Below are positions 23,019 through 32,700 of a stretch of DNA of 64,000 nt, piece after piece. The notes under the pieces are model-generated. The model saw nothing but the letters and a program-made list of their open reading frames with translations. It did no database searches and was not told the origin of the DNA. The position numbers were made by a program, and so were the translations under genes. Source of the DNA: Amycolatopsis australiensis (GTDB lineage Bacteria; Actinomycetota; Actinomycetes; Mycobacteriales; Pseudonocardiaceae); contig NZ_FPJG01000006.1 in NCBI RefSeq assembly GCF_900119165.1, positions 3,968,001 to 4,032,000 of the forward strand. Direction: 5' to 3'. Position 1 is the first letter of the stretch, and every line of letters begins with the position of its first letter.

Positions 23019-24209
23019 TCACACGAACGCGGACTGTCCCGTGATCGCCTTGCCGACGATCAGCGTGTTCATCTCGCGCGTGCCCTCGAAGGAGTAGATC
23101 GCCTCGGCGTCGGCGAAGAACCGCGCGACGTCGTAGCCGAGCACGATCCCGTTGCCACCGAAGATCTCCCGGCTCCAGGCGACGACCTCGCGCATCCGCG
23201 ATGTGACGAACGCCTTGGCCAGCGACGAGTGCTCGTCCTTGAAGATCCCCGCGTCCTGCAGCCGGGCCAGCTGCACCAGCATGCCCCACGACGCGGTGAT
23301 GTTGCCGAGGCTCTTCACGAGCAGGTCCTGCACCAGCTGGAACTTCGCGATCGGCCGCCCGAACTGCGTGCGCTCCTGCGCGTAGGCCAGCGCGGCTTCG
23401 TAGGCGCCGATCATGACGCCCAGCGCCTGCCACGCGACGCCGCCGCGGGTGGCGCGCAGGATCTCGGCGACGTCCCGGAAGGAGTTGATGCCCTGCAGCC
23501 GGTTCGCCTCCGGCACCCGGACCTCGGTCAGGGTGATCTCGGCGTTCTCGACGATCCGGAACGCGGTCTTGCCCTGGATCTTCTCGGGCACGAAACCCGG
23601 CGTGCCCTTCTCGACGACGAACCCCTTGACGTGGTTGTCGCCGAGGTCACGAGCCCACACCACGACGTAGTCGGCGAAGGTCGCGTTGCCGATCCACTTC
23701 TTGGCGCCGTTGAGGACCCACGTGTCGCCGTGACGCTCCGCGGTGGTCCGCATGCCACCCGCGACGTCCGAGCCACCCAGGGGCTCGGTCATCGCGAACG
23801 CGCCGATCTTGTCCATCGCGGCCAGCTCGGGAAGCCAGCGGTCACGCTGCTCCCGGCTGCCGCCGCTGTAGATCGAGTACATCGCGAGTCCGTTGTGGAC
23901 ACCGAAGAACGTCGCGACGGACGCGTCGGTGCGGCTCATCTCCATCGCCATCATGCCCGACAGCAGGTGGCTGACGGCGGGCTTGTGCTCGCCGTAGCCC
24001 TCGTAGGGCAGGCCGGCGAGACCGGAACCGCGGAACATGCCGATCAGTTCCTTCGGGAACGTCCCGGCTTCCCAGTTCTCGTTCACCAGCGGCTTGACGT
24101 CGCGGGTCATGAACTCGCGCGCCTTGACCAGCAGCTTGCGCTCGTCGTCGGGCAGCAGCGCCTCGAAACCGTAGAAGTCGGCGGTGAGCTTGTCGGTCAG
24201 CGGTTCCAT
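23019..24209 (-). CDS. acyl-CoA dehydrogenase (glutaryl-CoA dehydrogenase-like)
   Basis: A 396-residue flavoprotein: FAMTEPLGGSDVAGGMRTTAER contacts FAD and substrate, YAQERTQFGRPIAKFQ lies in the helical core, and the catalytic base is E375 in YSFEGTREMNTLIVGKAITG. The N-terminal DFYGFEALLPDDERKLL recalls glutaryl-CoA dehydrogenases, but substrate acidity cannot be judged. It would introduce the 2,3-double bond in the CoA ester made by the operon's CoA-transferase. It is the last gene of the five-gene leftward operon, one base from the preceding gene. Confidence 0.88.
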   Translation of the reverse strand: MEPLTDKLTADFYGFEALLPDDERKLLVKAREFMTRDVKPLVNENWEAGTFPKELIGMFRGSGLAGLPYEGYGEHKPAVSHLLSGMMAMEMSRTDASVATFFGVHNGLAMYSIYSGGSREQRDRWLPELAAMDKIGAFAMTEPLGGSDVAGGMRTTAERHGDTWVLNGAKKWIGNATFADYVVVWARDLGDNHVKGFVVEKGTPGFVPEKIQGKTAFRIVENAEITLTEVRVPEANRLQGINSFRDVAEILRATRGGVAWQALGVMIGAYEAALAYAQERTQFGRPIAKFQLVQDLLVKSLGNITASWGMLVQLARLQDAGIFKDEHSSLAKAFVTSRMREVVAWSREIFGGNGIVLGYDVARFFADAEAIYSFEGTREMNTLIVGKAITGQSAFV

Positions 24210-24210
24210 C

Positions 24211-25122
24211 TCAGTCCTCCTCCAATGCGGCCAGGACGGCCAGTTGCTTGCGGTCGCGCGTCTCGGCCAGTTCCGAGTACGTGGCGGAGCCGTAAGCCTT
24301 TTCGACGGCTTCGATGAGTCGTTCCTGCTCTTCGGGGCTCTGGCTCGGATTGCCCAGCCCGGCCCACATCCGCTTCATGGACTTGCCGATGTGCTCGGCC
24401 ATGTGGCGGTAGCCGCCGGGGCCGCCGCCCAGATGCGACCCGAGGAACGGCCCGACCGTGGCCCACCGGATGCCGAGCGAACTCGTCAGGATGGTGTCCA
24501 GCTCGGCCGGTGTCACCACGCCCTGCTCCACCAGGTAGATCGCTTCGCGGTTCAGGGCGTTCTGCAGCCGGTTGCCGACGAACCCGGGCATCTCCTTGCG
24601 TTCCACGACCGGCGTCCGGCCGAGGGAGGTGTAGAAGTCCACAGCGGACTGAACGCTTTCTTCGGCGGTGCGCTCGCCGGGGACGACCTCGACCAGCGGG
24701 ATCAGGTGCGGCGGGTTGAACGGGTGTCCGATGAGGACCCGGCTGCCGTCGATCTCGCCGGTGAAGGCGGTCGAGGGGATGGCGCTCGACGAGCTCAGCA
24801 GCAGGGCGTGCTCCGGGGCCTGCTCGACGAGCTGCTTGAAGAGGTCCTTCTTGAACTCGACGTTCTCGGGCCCGTTCTCCTGCACGACATCCGCGTCCCG
24901 CACGGCTTCGCTGACGTCGGCGGCGATGTGCACGCGGCCGGCCAGCTCCCCGGCGGTGGTGCCGAGGTGCGGGGCGAAGGTCTTCAGTGCTTCGTCGACG
25001 GCGTCGGCGAGGTCCGGGCGCGGGTCGGTGACCCGCACGGTCAGGCCGTGCCGGGCGAACAGCGCCGTCCAGGACAGGCCGATCGTGCCGGCGCCGATCA
25101 CCGCCGCGGTGCGGAACGTCAT
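24211..25122 (-). CDS. 3-hydroxyacyl dehydrogenase, single-chain (lambda-crystallin/carnitine-dehydrogenase type)
   Basis: 303 residues: the NAD Rossmann turn VIGAGTIGLSWTALFARHG, then QENGPENVEFKKDLF, SSSSAIPSTAF, the substrate motif GHPFNPPHLIPLVEVVPG and the helical C-terminal dimer domain. Short single-domain members of this family (L-carnitine dehydrogenase, L-gulonate dehydrogenase) oxidise free 3-hydroxy acids rather than CoA esters. That would fit a following decarboxylation by the neighbouring enzyme. Its ATG overlaps the adc stop (ATGA). Confidence 0.87.
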   Translation of the reverse strand: MTFRTAAVIGAGTIGLSWTALFARHGLTVRVTDPRPDLADAVDEALKTFAPHLGTTAGELAGRVHIAADVSEAVRDADVVQENGPENVEFKKDLFKQLVEQAPEHALLLSSSSAIPSTAFTGEIDGSRVLIGHPFNPPHLIPLVEVVPGERTAEESVQSAVDFYTSLGRTPVVERKEMPGFVGNRLQNALNREAIYLVEQGVVTPAELDTILTSSLGIRWATVGPFLGSHLGGGPGGYRHMAEHIGKSMKRMWAGLGNPSQSPEEQERLIEAVEKAYGSATYSELAETRDRKQLAVLAALEED

Positions 25123-25865
25123 GACCGCGCTCCCTTCAGGTAGTCGAAGACCGGCTTGACCGGGGCGAGCGTCAGGTCGGTGCGGATGTGGCTCGCGGAG
25201 ACGACCTCCAGCACCGGCAGGTCCGCCAAGGGGGCCAGGACGTGCTGGAACAGCTGCAGCCGCGCGGGGCCCGTGTAGGCCTCCTTGACGACGACGTCGG
25301 TGATCTCGGTGCGGACCAGCTCCTGCACCCGCGGCGTGCCGTCGTAGCCGGGAATCGTCTTGAGCATGAACGTCGGGACGGTGATCTGCCGTTCCGCTTC
25401 CCGCGCGTCCAGCTCGTGGTGCTTGTAGCCCATGGTCGCGGTCGCGACCCGGAGCGTGCCGTAGTCCAGGGTGCCCACCAGGACGCCGTTGTCGACATAC
25501 AGACTCGGCGATCCGGCCGCCTTCGGGTACGCGCTGATTTCGCGCCCGGAAGCCGTCGCCGGGAAGTTGTCGAGGTACATCGCGTGCAGGTACTCGCCGC
25601 GCTCGCCGTCGAAGCTGACCTCGATCGCCTGGCCGGACTCGGTGTAGGGACCGTAGCCGGAGACGTCGCCCATCTTCATGACTTCGAAGCGCACCAAGGG
25701 TTCGCCGACCCGCAGCGGCTCCGGGACGACCGCGCGCAGCGCGTCGGCGTCGGTGCGGTAGACGATGTTCAGGTACTCGCGGTCGGTGAACCTCGGCACC
25801 ACCGGCGCGAACGCCGGTGCGGTCAGCGGAGTGGTCACGTGCCTGCGGACTTCGTCGATCTTCAT
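25119..25865 (-). CDS. adc: acetoacetate decarboxylase
   Basis: 248 residues, similar along its whole length to clostridial acetoacetate decarboxylase. With ATG 25865 as start the catalytic numbering is identical: R29, E61, E76 and the Schiff-base lysine K115 (SAYPK). The following residue, K116 in Clostridium, is Ala here. Conserved blocks TLDYGTLRVATATMGYKHHELDA and TGPARLQLFQHVLAPLADLPV are present. It removes CO2 from a 3-keto acid, giving a ketone (acetone if the substrate is acetoacetate). An upstream GTG (25874) would add three residues; the ATG is preferred. Confidence 0.92.
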   Translation of the reverse strand: MKIDEVRRHVTTPLTAPAFAPVVPRFTDREYLNIVYRTDADALRAVVPEPLRVGEPLVRFEVMKMGDVSGYGPYTESGQAIEVSFDGERGEYLHAMYLDNFPATASGREISAYPKAAGSPSLYVDNGVLVGTLDYGTLRVATATMGYKHHELDAREAERQITVPTFMLKTIPGYDGTPRVQELVRTEITDVVVKEAYTGPARLQLFQHVLAPLADLPVLEVVSASHIRTDLTLAPVKPVFDYLKGARS

Positions 25866-25866
25866 G

Positions 25867-26607
25867 TCACTCACCCGTCCATCGCGGGGCGCGGCGCTCG
25901 GCGAAGGCGGTCATGCCCTCGCGGACGTCCTTGGACTGCATCAGTTTCTTGATCTCTTCGCGTTGCGCGGCCGCGGGATCCGCGGCGCGCACGACCTTCT
26001 TGACGGCGGCCAGCGCGAGCGGCGCGTTCTCCGCCAGCTTCTCGGCCAGCTGGAGCGCGACCGCGGCGGCGTCGCCGTCCGGCGTCACGCGGTTGACCAG
26101 GCCCAGCTCGCCCGCGCGGCGCCCGGTCACCGGCTCGCCGGTGAGCAGGATTTCCATCGCCAGGTGGTGCGGGATCCGCTTCGGCAGCCGGACGACGCCG
26201 CCGCCCGCGGCGATCAGGCCGCGTTTGACCTCGGGCAGGCCGAACCGCGCGGTTTCGCCGGCCACGATCAGGTCGCAGCCGAGCGCGAGTTCGAACCCGC
26301 CGCCCATCGCGAACCCTTCGACGGCGGCGATGAGGGGCTTGGCCAGCTGCGCCTCGGTCAGGCCGCCGAACCCGCGGCCCGGGATCTCCGGCGACTCGCC
26401 CTCGAGCGCCGCCTTGAGGTCCATCCCGGCGCTGAAGGTGTTGTCGGCGCCGGTGAGGACGCCCGCCCGGAGCGCGGGATCGGTTTCCAGCTCGTCCAGG
26501 GCGGCGGCCAGCCCGGCCGCGACGGCGGCGTTGACCGCGTTGCGGGCCCGCGGCCGGTCGATGGTGATCAGCAGGGTGCTGCCGATCCGTTCGGTGCGTA
26601 CTTCCAT
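25867..26607 (-). CDS. enoyl-CoA hydratase/isomerase
   Basis: 246 residues of the crotonase fold: NTFSAGMDLKAAL and the oxyanion segment AAVEGFAMGGGFELALGCDLIVA, with the catalytic Glu region FGLPEVKRGLIAAGGG. One catalytic glutamate position is present (PEVKRG) and the other falls at ALGCD, where Asp or Glu is common in CaiD-like and other crotonases. It would hydrate the enoyl-CoA made by the operon's dehydrogenase. ATG 26607; it starts 14 bases after the CoA-transferase stop. Confidence 0.87.
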   Translation of the reverse strand: MEVRTERIGSTLLITIDRPRARNAVNAAVAAGLAAALDELETDPALRAGVLTGADNTFSAGMDLKAALEGESPEIPGRGFGGLTEAQLAKPLIAAVEGFAMGGGFELALGCDLIVAGETARFGLPEVKRGLIAAGGGVVRLPKRIPHHLAMEILLTGEPVTGRRAGELGLVNRVTPDGDAAAVALQLAEKLAENAPLALAAVKKVVRAADPAAAQREEIKKLMQSKDVREGMTAFAERRAPRWTGE

Positions 26608-26621
26608 CGTCGGTGCTTCTT

Positions 26622-27767
26622 TCAGTTCAGTTCGGCGAGGACTTCGGCGGTGTCCTGCCCGGCCACCGGGGCCAGGCGGCGGATCGACCCGGGCGTCGCG
26701 GAGAACTTCACCGGGATGCCGATCGTGCGGATCGCGCCCTCGCTGGGGTGCTCGACGGTGTCGAGCAGGTGGCCGTCGCGGACGTACGGGTCCTCGTGGG
26801 CTTTGTCGAGTTCCAGCACCGGGGCCATCGGGATGCTGTGCTTCGCGCACACCTCGGCCCATTCGGCGGTGGTCAACGCCGGCGCGCAGGCCGCGATCTG
26901 CGCGCTCAGCCACTCGTTGTCGGCACGGTCGATGGCTTCGCCGTTGACGCGCGGGTCACCGGCGAGGTCCGGGCGCCCGGCCGCCGCGAAGAAGTCGCGG
27001 AAGTTCTGCGGGTTGTACGGGATCACGCAGGCGAGGCCGTCCTTGGTGCGGACCGCGGCGTGGCCCTTCGTCATCGACAGCGCGAACCCGGTGGGACCCT
27101 CCGCCGGCTCGTAGGTGTGCCCGGCGAGGTGCTCGACCAGGTTGAACGCGATCAGCGTGTCGGTCATCGGGATCTCGACCCGCTGGCCCTGCCCGGTGCG
27201 GTCGCGGTGGACCAGCGCGGCGAGCACGCTGTAGGCGATGGTCAGCGACGACACCTTGTCGCCGATGATCGTCGGCAGGTAGACCGGCTCGCCGAGCGCG
27301 CGGTTGGCCACGTCGACCAGGCCGGAGGAGGCCTGCACGGTCTCGTCGTAGGCGGCGTGCCCGGCGCGGTCGGAGTCGCCGCGGAAGCCCTGGGCGTGGG
27401 CGTAGACCAGGCGCGGGTTGCGCTCGGCGACGTCGGCGTAGTCCAGCCCGAGGCGGCTCAGCGCGCCGGGGCGCATGTTGGTGATCAGCACGTCGGCGGT
27501 GTCGATCAGCTTGAGCGCCTGCTCGCGCTCGGCTTCGTCCTTGAGGTTCAGGGCCACGCTGCGCTTGTTGCGGTTGACGTTGAGGTTCAGCGCGGTCATG
27601 CCCGGCGTGGTGCGGTAGCTGCCCACGCGGACGGTGTCCGCGGGCGACTCGATCTTGATCACGTCGGCGCCGAGGTCGCCGAGGATCTGAGCCGCGTACG
27701 GGCCCATGACCACGGTCGAGAGGTCGATCACGCGCACGCCGTCCAGCGGCCCGGTGATGTCCGTCAT
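26622..27767 (-). CDS. class III (CaiB/BaiF) CoA-transferase
   Basis: 381 residues. The catalytic aspartate lies in HAAYDETVQASSGL; GPYAAQILGDLGADVIKIE and TGQGQRVEIPMTDTL are family blocks. These enzymes move CoA between carboxylates through an aspartyl-CoA anhydride. As the first operon gene it would activate the incoming acid using a CoA ester made downstream, conserving energy. AAAGGACGA precedes two consecutive ATG codons; the second (27767) has the better spacing. The perfect inverted repeat lies about 80 bases upstream. Confidence 0.9.
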   Translation of the reverse strand: MTDITGPLDGVRVIDLSTVVMGPYAAQILGDLGADVIKIESPADTVRVGSYRTTPGMTALNLNVNRNKRSVALNLKDEAEREQALKLIDTADVLITNMRPGALSRLGLDYADVAERNPRLVYAHAQGFRGDSDRAGHAAYDETVQASSGLVDVANRALGEPVYLPTIIGDKVSSLTIAYSVLAALVHRDRTGQGQRVEIPMTDTLIAFNLVEHLAGHTYEPAEGPTGFALSMTKGHAAVRTKDGLACVIPYNPQNFRDFFAAAGRPDLAGDPRVNGEAIDRADNEWLSAQIAACAPALTTAEWAEVCAKHSIPMAPVLELDKAHEDPYVRDGHLLDTVEHPSEGAIRTIGIPVKFSATPGSIRRLAPVAGQDTAEVLAELN

Positions 27768-27844
27768 CATTCGTCCTTTCGCCCCTTGTTCCTTCGTCTC
27801 CGACGTTAGGCGCGCGGGCACGGAAAGGGAATGATCATGATACG

Positions 27845-27879
27845 AACAATGGTATGACCACCGCGGTCATACCATTGTT
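27845..27879. promoter_or_regulatory. perfect 15-bp inverted repeat between lysR and the CoA operon
   Basis: Arms 27845-27859 and 27865-27879 are exact complements (AACAATGGTATGACC and its reverse) around a 5-base loop. The repeat begins directly after the lysR stop codon. There is no T-run, so it is less like a standard terminator. AT-rich arms, LysR-sized half-sites and closeness to the CoA-transferase start suggest an operator, perhaps doubling as a terminator for lysR. An ATGATCAT palindrome lies just beyond. Confidence 0.7.
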
Positions 27880-28785
27880 TCAGGTGGTGATCGGCTCGGC
27901 GAAGATCTCTTTCGCGGCGGCGACGAGCCCGCGCAGGTCACCGTCGGCGCGGTCGTGCCGCCAGAGCAGGCCGGTGTCCAGCTGGGGGCGGAAGTCGGTG
28001 AAGGGCAGCACGATGACGTTGTCGAGCCGGTAGCCGTGCATCGGGCTCCGCTCGTCGAGCATGGAAATGGAGAACGCCTCGCCGCTGGAAATGACTTCCG
28101 ATGTCCCGCCGTAGCCGGTGTTGCTCAGCCGGATGCGTTTCCGGACACCGAGTTCGTGCAATTGGTGGTCGAGCTGGTCGAAATAGGCGGGAGTGATTTC
28201 ACCCGGCGGGGCGACGTAGGGGAATTCCGCCAGCTCGGCGAGCGAGACGGAGTCCCGGCCGGCGAACTGCTCGGCCGGCACGACCGCACCGAGCCGTTCG
28301 GACATCACCGGCAGCTGCGCGAGCGCGGGATCGGTGACCGGCAGCCGGGCGAGGGTGAGCGCGAGCTTGCCCTCGTGGACGCCCTGCACGAGATCGGCGG
28401 TGGTGCCGGGCCAGCGCTTGAGCTCGTACCGCGCGCCGACCCGCTCGGCGAGGGCGTTCACGCGGTCCCGCAGATCGGGGTGCACCCCGGCGGGCATGCC
28501 GAGGAAAAGGGTGCTCCGCCGCGGCGCGGTGGCCTCGGCGAGCTTCCACGGAATGGCGCCGACCCGCTCGAGAACATCCCGCGCGAGCGGCAGCAGGGCT
28601 TCCCCGGCGGGCGTGAGGGTGACGTGGTGGGTGCTGCGGTCGAACAGCTGCTGCCCGAGTTCGTGTTCGAGATCCTTGATCCGCTGTGAGAGCGGAGAAG
28701 CGGCCATGTGCAGCTTCCGGGCGGCGGCGGAGAAGTTGAGTTCCTCGGCGACCGCGACGAAGTAGCGCAGGTGCAGCATCTCCAT
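27880..28785 (-). CDS. LysR-family regulator of the CoA operon
   Basis: 301 residues: HTH FSAAARKLHMAASPLSQRIKDLE (residues 18-40) and an effector domain from about residue 90 (LFLGMPAGVHPDLRDRV). It is transcribed in the same direction as the catabolic operon rather than divergently, with 112 bases between. It is the obvious candidate activator. The effector is likely the operon's acid or CoA ester (inference). ATG start. Confidence 0.9.
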   Translation of the reverse strand: MEMLHLRYFVAVAEELNFSAAARKLHMAASPLSQRIKDLEHELGQQLFDRSTHHVTLTPAGEALLPLARDVLERVGAIPWKLAEATAPRRSTLFLGMPAGVHPDLRDRVNALAERVGARYELKRWPGTTADLVQGVHEGKLALTLARLPVTDPALAQLPVMSERLGAVVPAEQFAGRDSVSLAELAEFPYVAPPGEITPAYFDQLDHQLHELGVRKRIRLSNTGYGGTSEVISSGEAFSISMLDERSPMHGYRLDNVIVLPFTDFRPQLDTGLLWRHDRADGDLRGLVAAAKEIFAEPITT

Positions 28786-28846
28786 GCCCCGACCCTACGA
28801 CCCTGCCGTGGCGGCTCGCGCGGTGCGTGGTCGCCGAGGGCCGGAC

Positions 28847-29350
28847 TCACCGGGCGCCGGCGATTTCCAGGTCTCTCCGGCCGGTTTCGGTGAATTCGGC
28901 GACGGCCGTGCGCAAGCTCTCCTTGGCTTTCTCGTACCGCGGAGCAAAACGCTGGTCGACTGCGCCTTGGTGGCCGGGTTTGCTCGCCGCCTGGATCTCG
29001 GCGGCGAGTTCGGTGAGCTCGGTGGCGGCCCGGACCACCTGGGACACCGCTTGTCCGGTGGCCTCCGGGGCGAAGAAGGCGACCTGGTGACTTCGGCCGA
29101 CAAGGCGATCGAGCAGCCGGCGCCGCACCTCTGATGTCGATTCCCAGAGGGCCGCGGTCACGATCTCGTAGGCGCAGCCGATGAACTCGGGGTACAGCTT
29201 TTCCTTGTGCTCGCGGGAAAGCCTCCGGTGCTCGATCCTGCGCTCAGCCCGCTTGGGAAGTGTCGTGGCCAGCGCGGCCGTGAGGGCGGTCAGCAGGCCG
29301 GTGGCCAGGGCGAACATCCCACTACCCCACCAGGGCGTCGTCGAGTTCAT
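28847..29350 (-). CDS. hypothetical membrane-anchored protein
   Basis: 167 residues with one N-terminal helix (MFALATGLLTALTAALATTL) followed by a basic, helical cytosolic domain with coiled-coil character (RRIEHRRLSREHKEKLYPEF, VVRAATELTELAAEIQAA). Membrane-tethered helical proteins of this kind are common in actinomycetes and uncharacterised. ATG 29350. No operon partner. Confidence 0.6.
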   Translation of the reverse strand: MNSTTPWWGSGMFALATGLLTALTAALATTLPKRAERRIEHRRLSREHKEKLYPEFIGCAYEIVTAALWESTSEVRRRLLDRLVGRSHQVAFFAPEATGQAVSQVVRAATELTELAAEIQAASKPGHQGAVDQRFAPRYEKAKESLRTAVAEFTETGRRDLEIAGAR

Positions 29351-29793
29351 GCCGCGACCATATCCGGCCGTCTCGGCCCCGGAATCCGCGAAGAGGGGAG
29401 AGATGCCCGGCTTGCGCCGGGCATCTGCTCGCTGTGGCTCAGCACCACCACCAAGCGCACCACCACCAGCCGAGGGACGCGTTCTCTGCGCCAGGAATTT
29501 GCGGCCGAGTGCACACGGCATGCGTCAGGTCGTTCACCTTCGAGCCTTGAACCTTTCTTTCGGGGTGAAGTACGCCCGGGTGATCACCGGCGAGCGCGCA
29601 ACCTGACGCGCGACACTCGGGATTGCCCCGGCTGCCGCGGAGGCTATGCCCTTGCTCCGCGCGAACGCAAGCCCTGCGACGAGTGGACTGCACCAACCAT
29701 CATCCGTCGCGCGAACGGGTGAGCTGGCGCGCGCGGGCTACCTGCGAAGATGGCTCTCGGAAGGAAAAGAGTGGGTTTGGCGAGACCGAGGGA
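29351..29793. other. 443-base gap with a hairpin, no convincing gene
   Basis: Between a membrane-anchored protein and the 3' end of the SARP gene. It holds a perfect 10-base stem with 6-base loop (arms 29401-29410 and 29417-29426, AGATGCCCGG) and a short CACCACCACCA repeat near 29443-29469. Open frames here lack biased third positions and ribosome sites. It may be remnant or spacer DNA at the island's left edge. Confidence 0.55.
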
Positions 29794-32700
29794 TCACCCG
29801 TTCCGGTGGTTCCGTCGGGCCGTCGGCAACGGCGCGGGAAGCGACTCGGTGTCCTCATCGGAAATCCGAGCTTCGGGGATCTCCGGCACGGACGGGGCCT
29901 CGTCTAGGAGCCGCTCGATCCGTTCGGCTTTCGCCTTGCGGCGGCGGTCGCGGTAGAGGTCGGCGGCACGTTGCCACGTGACCCTGGCCTCGCGGATTTC
30001 TCCGCAACCGGACAGGACGTGCCCGAGCGACGTGAGCGCGCGCGCTTCGGCAGTCGCGGTGTGTGCTCGTGAGGCAAGATCGACGGCGTCCCGGGCGAAG
30101 GTGAGCGCTTCGTCGTGGCATCCTTCGTCGGACGCGAGGTGGGCGCGCACCGAGTAGAGCTTCATAGTGGCGACCAAGTCACGGACGAACGTCGAGAGCC
30201 GTAGGGCGTGCCCGCACTGTGTGTGGGCCGCCGCGAACTCGCCCAGCTGCCGATGGAGATCGGTGAGCTCGGTGTGGGTGGCGAGCTGTCCGGCGTCGTC
30301 GCCGATCAGTGTGCGCAGGTGCAGGGCCCGGTGGAAGTGGTGCAGCGCGTGCCGGCCACGGCCGAGCTCGACAAGTGTCTTGCCGAGTTCGTGGCTGGCC
30401 GTCGCCTGGCGCTCGGCGTTGCCGGTGGCTCGGGCTTCTTCGAGGCAGCGTTCGTAGAGCTGCGCCGCCTCGGCCAGTCGCCCGGCGTGGCGGCTGCACC
30501 GAGCCATGTTGAGCCGGACGGTCAACCTCCCCACCGGGTTGTCGTGGGCGGTCACGAGGTCGAGAGCCTGTGCCAGGTAGGCTTCGCCCGCCGCGTCGTG
30601 CCCCGCGAGAAGGCTGACGTAGCCCAGATCGTTCAGGGTGGCGGCTTCCGCGGTGTGGTCGCCCAGTGCCGCTGCCGAGCGCGCGGCCAGTGACAGGCCC
30701 GCCATTATGTCGTCGTAGAACCCGAACCGGTTCAAGATGCCGCCGGTGACGTGCGGCAGCCGCCAAGCATACGAATGCAGTCCGTGGTCGGCGGCGTACG
30801 AGCACATGGCGTTGAGGTTCGCCCGTTCGCGTAGGCACCAGCGGATGGCGCCGATCGGATCGGTGAACCGGGTCGGTGTGCATCCCGGCTCGACCGGCGG
30901 CATCGGTGGCATGAGCCGGTGTGGGTATACGACCCGGTTGGCGTTGTGTGCAGTGTGCAGGTAGTAGGAGGCCATCCGCAGGCGAGCGCGGTCGGCTTGC
31001 AGGCCCGAAGTGACCAGCGTCCGGGCGAAGTGGTGGAAGAGGTCGTGGATGCGGTACCGGTCCCCGTCGTTCGGCTGCTGGACGAGGTGTGCGGCCACCA
31101 GGACATCGAGTGCCCGGCGCCCTGCGGCGACGTCGACGCCCGCCGCCGCGGCGAGGACCTCCGCTCCCACCTCCACGCCGGGGTGCAGCCCGAAGAGGCG
31201 GAATGTCTCCTGCACCGAAGGGTCGAGACCGTGGTAGGACCACGAAAACGCCGAGAGCAGGTTGCTCGCTTCGCCGTCTCCGTCGTCGCCGATGGACAGC
31301 AGCAGGGCAGGGTCCCGCAGCTGGTCGACCAGCGTGCGGAGGCGGCTGCCCGCCCGTGTGGCCGCTCGCTCGGCGACGATCGTCAGGGCGAGGGGGATGC
31401 CTCCACACAGCCCGGCGAGGTTACGGAGCGCACTGGGCTCGCGGTCCAGCCGCGTACCGAGGCGCTGGCTGAGGAGCTCCACGGAAGCATCGGGCGACAA
31501 CGGTGCCAGCGTGATCACGGGACAGTGGTGCCGGCGAGCGAGCTGGGTCAGGCGCTGCCGCGACGTGACGATGACCGCACAGTCCACCAGCACGCGCAGG
31601 AGCGGTTCGATGTGCGCGGTGTCGTGGGCATTGTCCAGGACGACCAGCATGGGGTGCTCGCGCAGGAGCCCGCGCAGCCGGGTGGCCCGCACGGCCGTGC
31701 CGACGATGCGGTCGACCGGGTAACCCAGGGCCGCCAGGAGGGTGTCGACGACTTGGGCGGGTTCTACCCGCGGAGCGGGCCCCACCCCGTGGAGGTCGAT
31801 CAGAGCGACTCCACCCGGGAAGCGATCGACCGTCCGGTGGGCCCACCGGACGGCGGTGCTGGTCTTCCCGACCCCCGGCGGGCCGGTCAGCGTGACCAGG
31901 GCGGGGACGAACGACGTCGGGGACGGGCTGATCGCGGCGTCCAGTTCGGCGAGCACCTCGGTCCGGCCGGTGAAGTGCCCGACGTCGCGAGGCAATTCGC
32001 GCAGTGGGGTGGGGGCATCGTGCTGGCGGGCCAGCGCGGTTTCGAGGTCGTCGCTCCTGTCGGGCACGAGCCGCTCCGGCGCGCGGAGGTGCTCGTTTAG
32101 CGCCCGCAGGTCGTCTGCCGCCTCCCCGTCGTGGTCCTGCCGGAACTTCCGGTACATCTCGAGGAAGTACTCGTCCCGTGTCCGGTAGCGGCCGAGACCG
32201 GTCAGCGCCTGCAACCGGAGCTTCGCGAACCACAGCTCCGCCGAATAGTCGTTGCCGAGCTCGTCGAGTTGCCTGAGTGCTTCCGCCGGCTTGCCGACGG
32301 CAAGCAACTCGGCGAGCAGAAATGTGTTGGCCGGCATCCAGTCGTTGTCCATCACCGAGCTCCGCCAGGTTTCGGCGGGCGGCGAGGTGATTCCGGCCAG
32401 CGGTTCTTCTCGCCAGAGGGCGAGCGAGGCGTGCGCGGCTTCGCAGGCTCCCTGGTGATCGCCGGCATCGCTCAGCGTGTGCGCGTCGTGCATCGTCCGG
32501 CGGAAGACCTGGTAGTCGATCACGTCCGGGGCAACCTCGAGGCGGTAACCGCCGTTGCTCGCTATCATCTCCGCCGGCGCGCCGGCGGTTTCCAGCGCGT
32601 GCCGGATCCTGGCGGCGCACTTGTACAGCGCACCTTTCGGCGCCTGTGGCCGTTCTTCGTCGGGGTTCCACGCCCAGGCGACCAGCGAGTCGATCGACAT

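Noticed and set aside
29443..29469. CACCACCACCA repeat as a possible CRISPR or phase-variation tract
   Set aside because: Only two short copies, with no spacers and no coding context.
29439..29981. Short open frames in the gap left of the SARP gene
   Set aside because: No ribosome sites, poor third-position bias and overlap with the SARP 3' end.
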